Assembly (NCBI GenBank): GCA_036522595.1
Contig: DATDFL010000137.1
Span: 1 to 8,019, forward strand
From: AC-32 sp036522595
Lineage (GTDB): Bacteria > Actinomycetota > Thermoleophilia > Gaiellales > Gaiellaceae
Reading direction: 5' to 3'
Length of the DNA stretch: 8,019 nt
In this document: one piece after another, positions 6,968 to 8,019 of the stretch
Numbering within the stretch: the first letter of the stretch is position 1
How the letters are laid out: each line of letters begins with the position of its first letter
Notes under the pieces: model-generated
What the model was told of the DNA's origin: nothing
Databases searched by the model: none
Seen by the model: only the letters and a program-made list of their open reading frames with translations
Translations under genes and position numbers: made by a program

Positions 6968-7961
6968 GGTCCGGCGTTGCCGGGCGATGAAAAAGACCGC
7001 GGATGCTCTGCCAGGCGAGCAGCACGCCGCCCGGCACCGACAGGCAGAGCGTCACTGCGAAGAAGAGGAACCCGGTCGCGAAGGCCTTGTTCGCGCCGAC
7101 TCCGAGGCCGCCCAGGAAGCTGACGAAGAACGACTCGCGCACGGCGATCCCGTTGATCGTGAACGGGACGAGCAGGACGAGGAAGAGCAGCGGCCCCATC
7201 ACGTAGTACGGCCGCGGCGAGAGGTCCACGCCGACCGCCTTTCCCGCGCACCAGATCGCGAGGACACGGACCGTCTGCACCGCTAGCGTCAGCGCGAAGA
7301 CCCCGCCGAGGAGGCCCGGGTGGTCGCGATAGGAGTGGATCCCTTCGTAGGCGGCCCGGATCGGACGATCTGCCCGGACGAGCCGAAGCAGGGGGACGGT
7401 ACGAGCGAGCAGCGGCCGGGCCCGGCGGGCGAAGAGCGCCACCGCGAGAACGATGGTGCCGATCACGAACGCAAACTCGATCCAGAGGTACGCGGCGACG
7501 TTGTAGTTCTGCCCGAGCGCGAGCACGAAGCCGACCGCCGCCAGCGCGAGGGTCGCCGCCCCGCCGAGCGCGCGCTCCAGGAGCACCGAGCCGGCAACGT
7601 CGCCGCCGCGTCCCGTGTGCCGTTTCGCCGTCTCGAAGATCCGCACCGCGTCGCCACCGACGGCCGTCGGCAGGATCTGCCCGGCGGTGTACGCGACGAA
7701 GTACGCGCGCACGAGCCACGCGAGCCGGTCGCGAATCCCGCGTGCCTCGAGCAGCTTCTGCCAGCGCCAGGCCATCGGCCAGACCGAGAACGTCATGATC
7801 GCCACCGCAGCGAGGAAGTAGCCGACGCTCGCGTGCGCCAGCAGGTGCGCCGTCCGCGAGATGTCGATCTTCCAGATGACATACGCCGTGCAGAGGCCCG
7901 TGACCAAAAGGGTCGCGAGGAAGCGGATCAAGCGTTTCCGGCGGCTAGACAGCGTGCGCAT
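6960..7961 (-). CDS. YbhN/AglD-like membrane protein (LPG_synthase_TM, flippase-like family)
   Basis: This 333-residue polytopic membrane protein has a basic N-terminus (MRTLSSRRKRLIRF) followed by about 8 hydrophobic segments. It matches the family named for the membrane domain of lysyl-phosphatidylglycerol synthase, which also includes YbhN and archaeal AglD and is often encoded in lipid or glycan loci. The two signature blocks are GQILPTAVGGDAVRI (94-108) and PFTINGIAVRESFF (266-279), with LLERALGG (127-134) between them. The lysyl-transferase domain of full MprF proteins is absent, so amino-acyl lipid synthesis is not expected. Lipid or lipid-carrier handling for the glycan pathway is an inference from family and context. 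The start is ATG at 7961-7959, the only usual start codon in this frame near the edge. The frame is open to the window end, so a more distant start cannot be excluded, though the basic N-terminus before the first helix supports this one. Confidence 0.88.
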   Translation of the reverse strand: MRTLSSRRKRLIRFLATLLVTGLCTAYVIWKIDISRTAHLLAHASVGYFLAAVAIMTFSVWPMAWRWQKLLEARGIRDRLAWLVRAYFVAYTAGQILPTAVGGDAVRIFETAKRHTGRGGDVAGSVLLERALGGAATLALAAVGFVLALGQNYNVAAYLWIEFAFVIGTIVLAVALFARRARPLLARTVPLLRLVRADRPIRAAYEGIHSYRDHPGLLGGVFALTLAVQTVRVLAIWCAGKAVGVDLSPRPYYVMGPLLFLVLLVPFTINGIAVRESFFVSFLGGLGVGANKAFATGFLFFAVTLCLSVPGGVLLAWQSIRGLFHRPATPDHG

Positions 7962-8019
7962 CGGCCGCGTCGAAGCGTATGCACTCGGCCGCCCGGGTCG
8001 CCCGCTCGAGAGCCTCGAC
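7945..8019 (-). CDS. 3' end of an unidentified upstream gene
   Basis: Reading in from the right edge, one minus-strand frame gives 24 codons ending in EALERATRAAECIRFDAADAHAV, then TAG at 7947-7945. It would overlap the YbhN-like start by 17 bases, in keeping with the overlapped style of the rest of the locus. The tail looks like an amphipathic Ala/Arg/Glu helix, but it is too short for a family call. The other two minus-strand frames are also open here: one is simply the upstream extension of the YbhN-like frame, and the other reads through until a stop further inside. The choice therefore rests on the overlap pattern and amino-acid make-up only. Confidence 0.4.
   Translation of the reverse strand, partial: VEALERATRAAECIRFDAADAHAV

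Noticed and set aside
6971..6983. Small inverted repeat CCGGC/GCCGG with a 3-base loop just before the GT2 start
   Set aside because: Only 5 bp in very GC-rich coding DNA, and no U-tract; expected by chance.
1..8019. Search for tRNA/rRNA genes, CRISPR repeats, insertion sequences and attachment sites
   Set aside because: No spaced direct repeats, transposase-like proteins or RNA-gene motifs were seen, and the whole window is taken up by overlapping glycan-type genes.

Overview
The window is a GC-rich, fully coding stretch in which every supportable gene lies on the minus strand, so transcription runs from position 8019 toward position 1. Codon third positions are overwhelmingly G or C. Gene style and protein flavour suggest a high-GC actinobacterium, perhaps of the Thermoleophilia/Gaiellales type. 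That placement is an inference from codon style and protein impression, not from a marker gene. There are no rRNA or tRNA genes, CRISPR arrays, insertion sequences or rho-independent terminators, and no gap between genes is long enough to hold a conventional promoter.

In transcription order the layout is: the last 24 codons of an unidentified upstream gene (7945-8019); a polytopic YbhN/AglD-like membrane protein of the LPG_synthase_TM 'flippase-like' family (6960-7961); a GT2 glycosyltransferase resembling rhamnosyltransferases (6077-6967); an ATP-grasp ligase of the COG3919-like type (5016-6080); a large GT-C-like membrane protein with a C-terminal non-membrane domain (2974-5019); a complete GT4 glycosyltransferase (1730-2977); a Wzy/WaaL-type O-antigen polymerase/ligase (411-1733); and the first 138 codons of another GT4 glycosyltransferase that runs off the left edge (1-414).

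All junctions overlap. Five consecutive ones are 4-base stop/start overlaps (ATGA or GTGA), one overlaps by 8 bases, and the most upstream by 17 bases. This is the layout of one polycistronic operon with translational coupling. Most starts have no well-spaced Shine-Dalgarno sequence. The ATP-grasp gene is the exception.

Together the genes look like part of a cell-surface glycan locus. GT2 and GT4 enzymes would build a saccharide on the cytoplasmic face. The GT-C-like protein would add sugars from a lipid-linked donor on the outer face. The Wzy-like protein would polymerise the chain or ligate it to an acceptor. The YbhN-like protein may act in lipid-carrier or lipid handling. The ATP-grasp enzyme is the least expected member and may attach an amino acid or other amine to a carboxylate in the glycan or its precursor. 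No nucleotide-sugar synthesis gene, Wzx flippase or Wzz chain-length regulator is seen in the window, so the locus probably extends on both sides.
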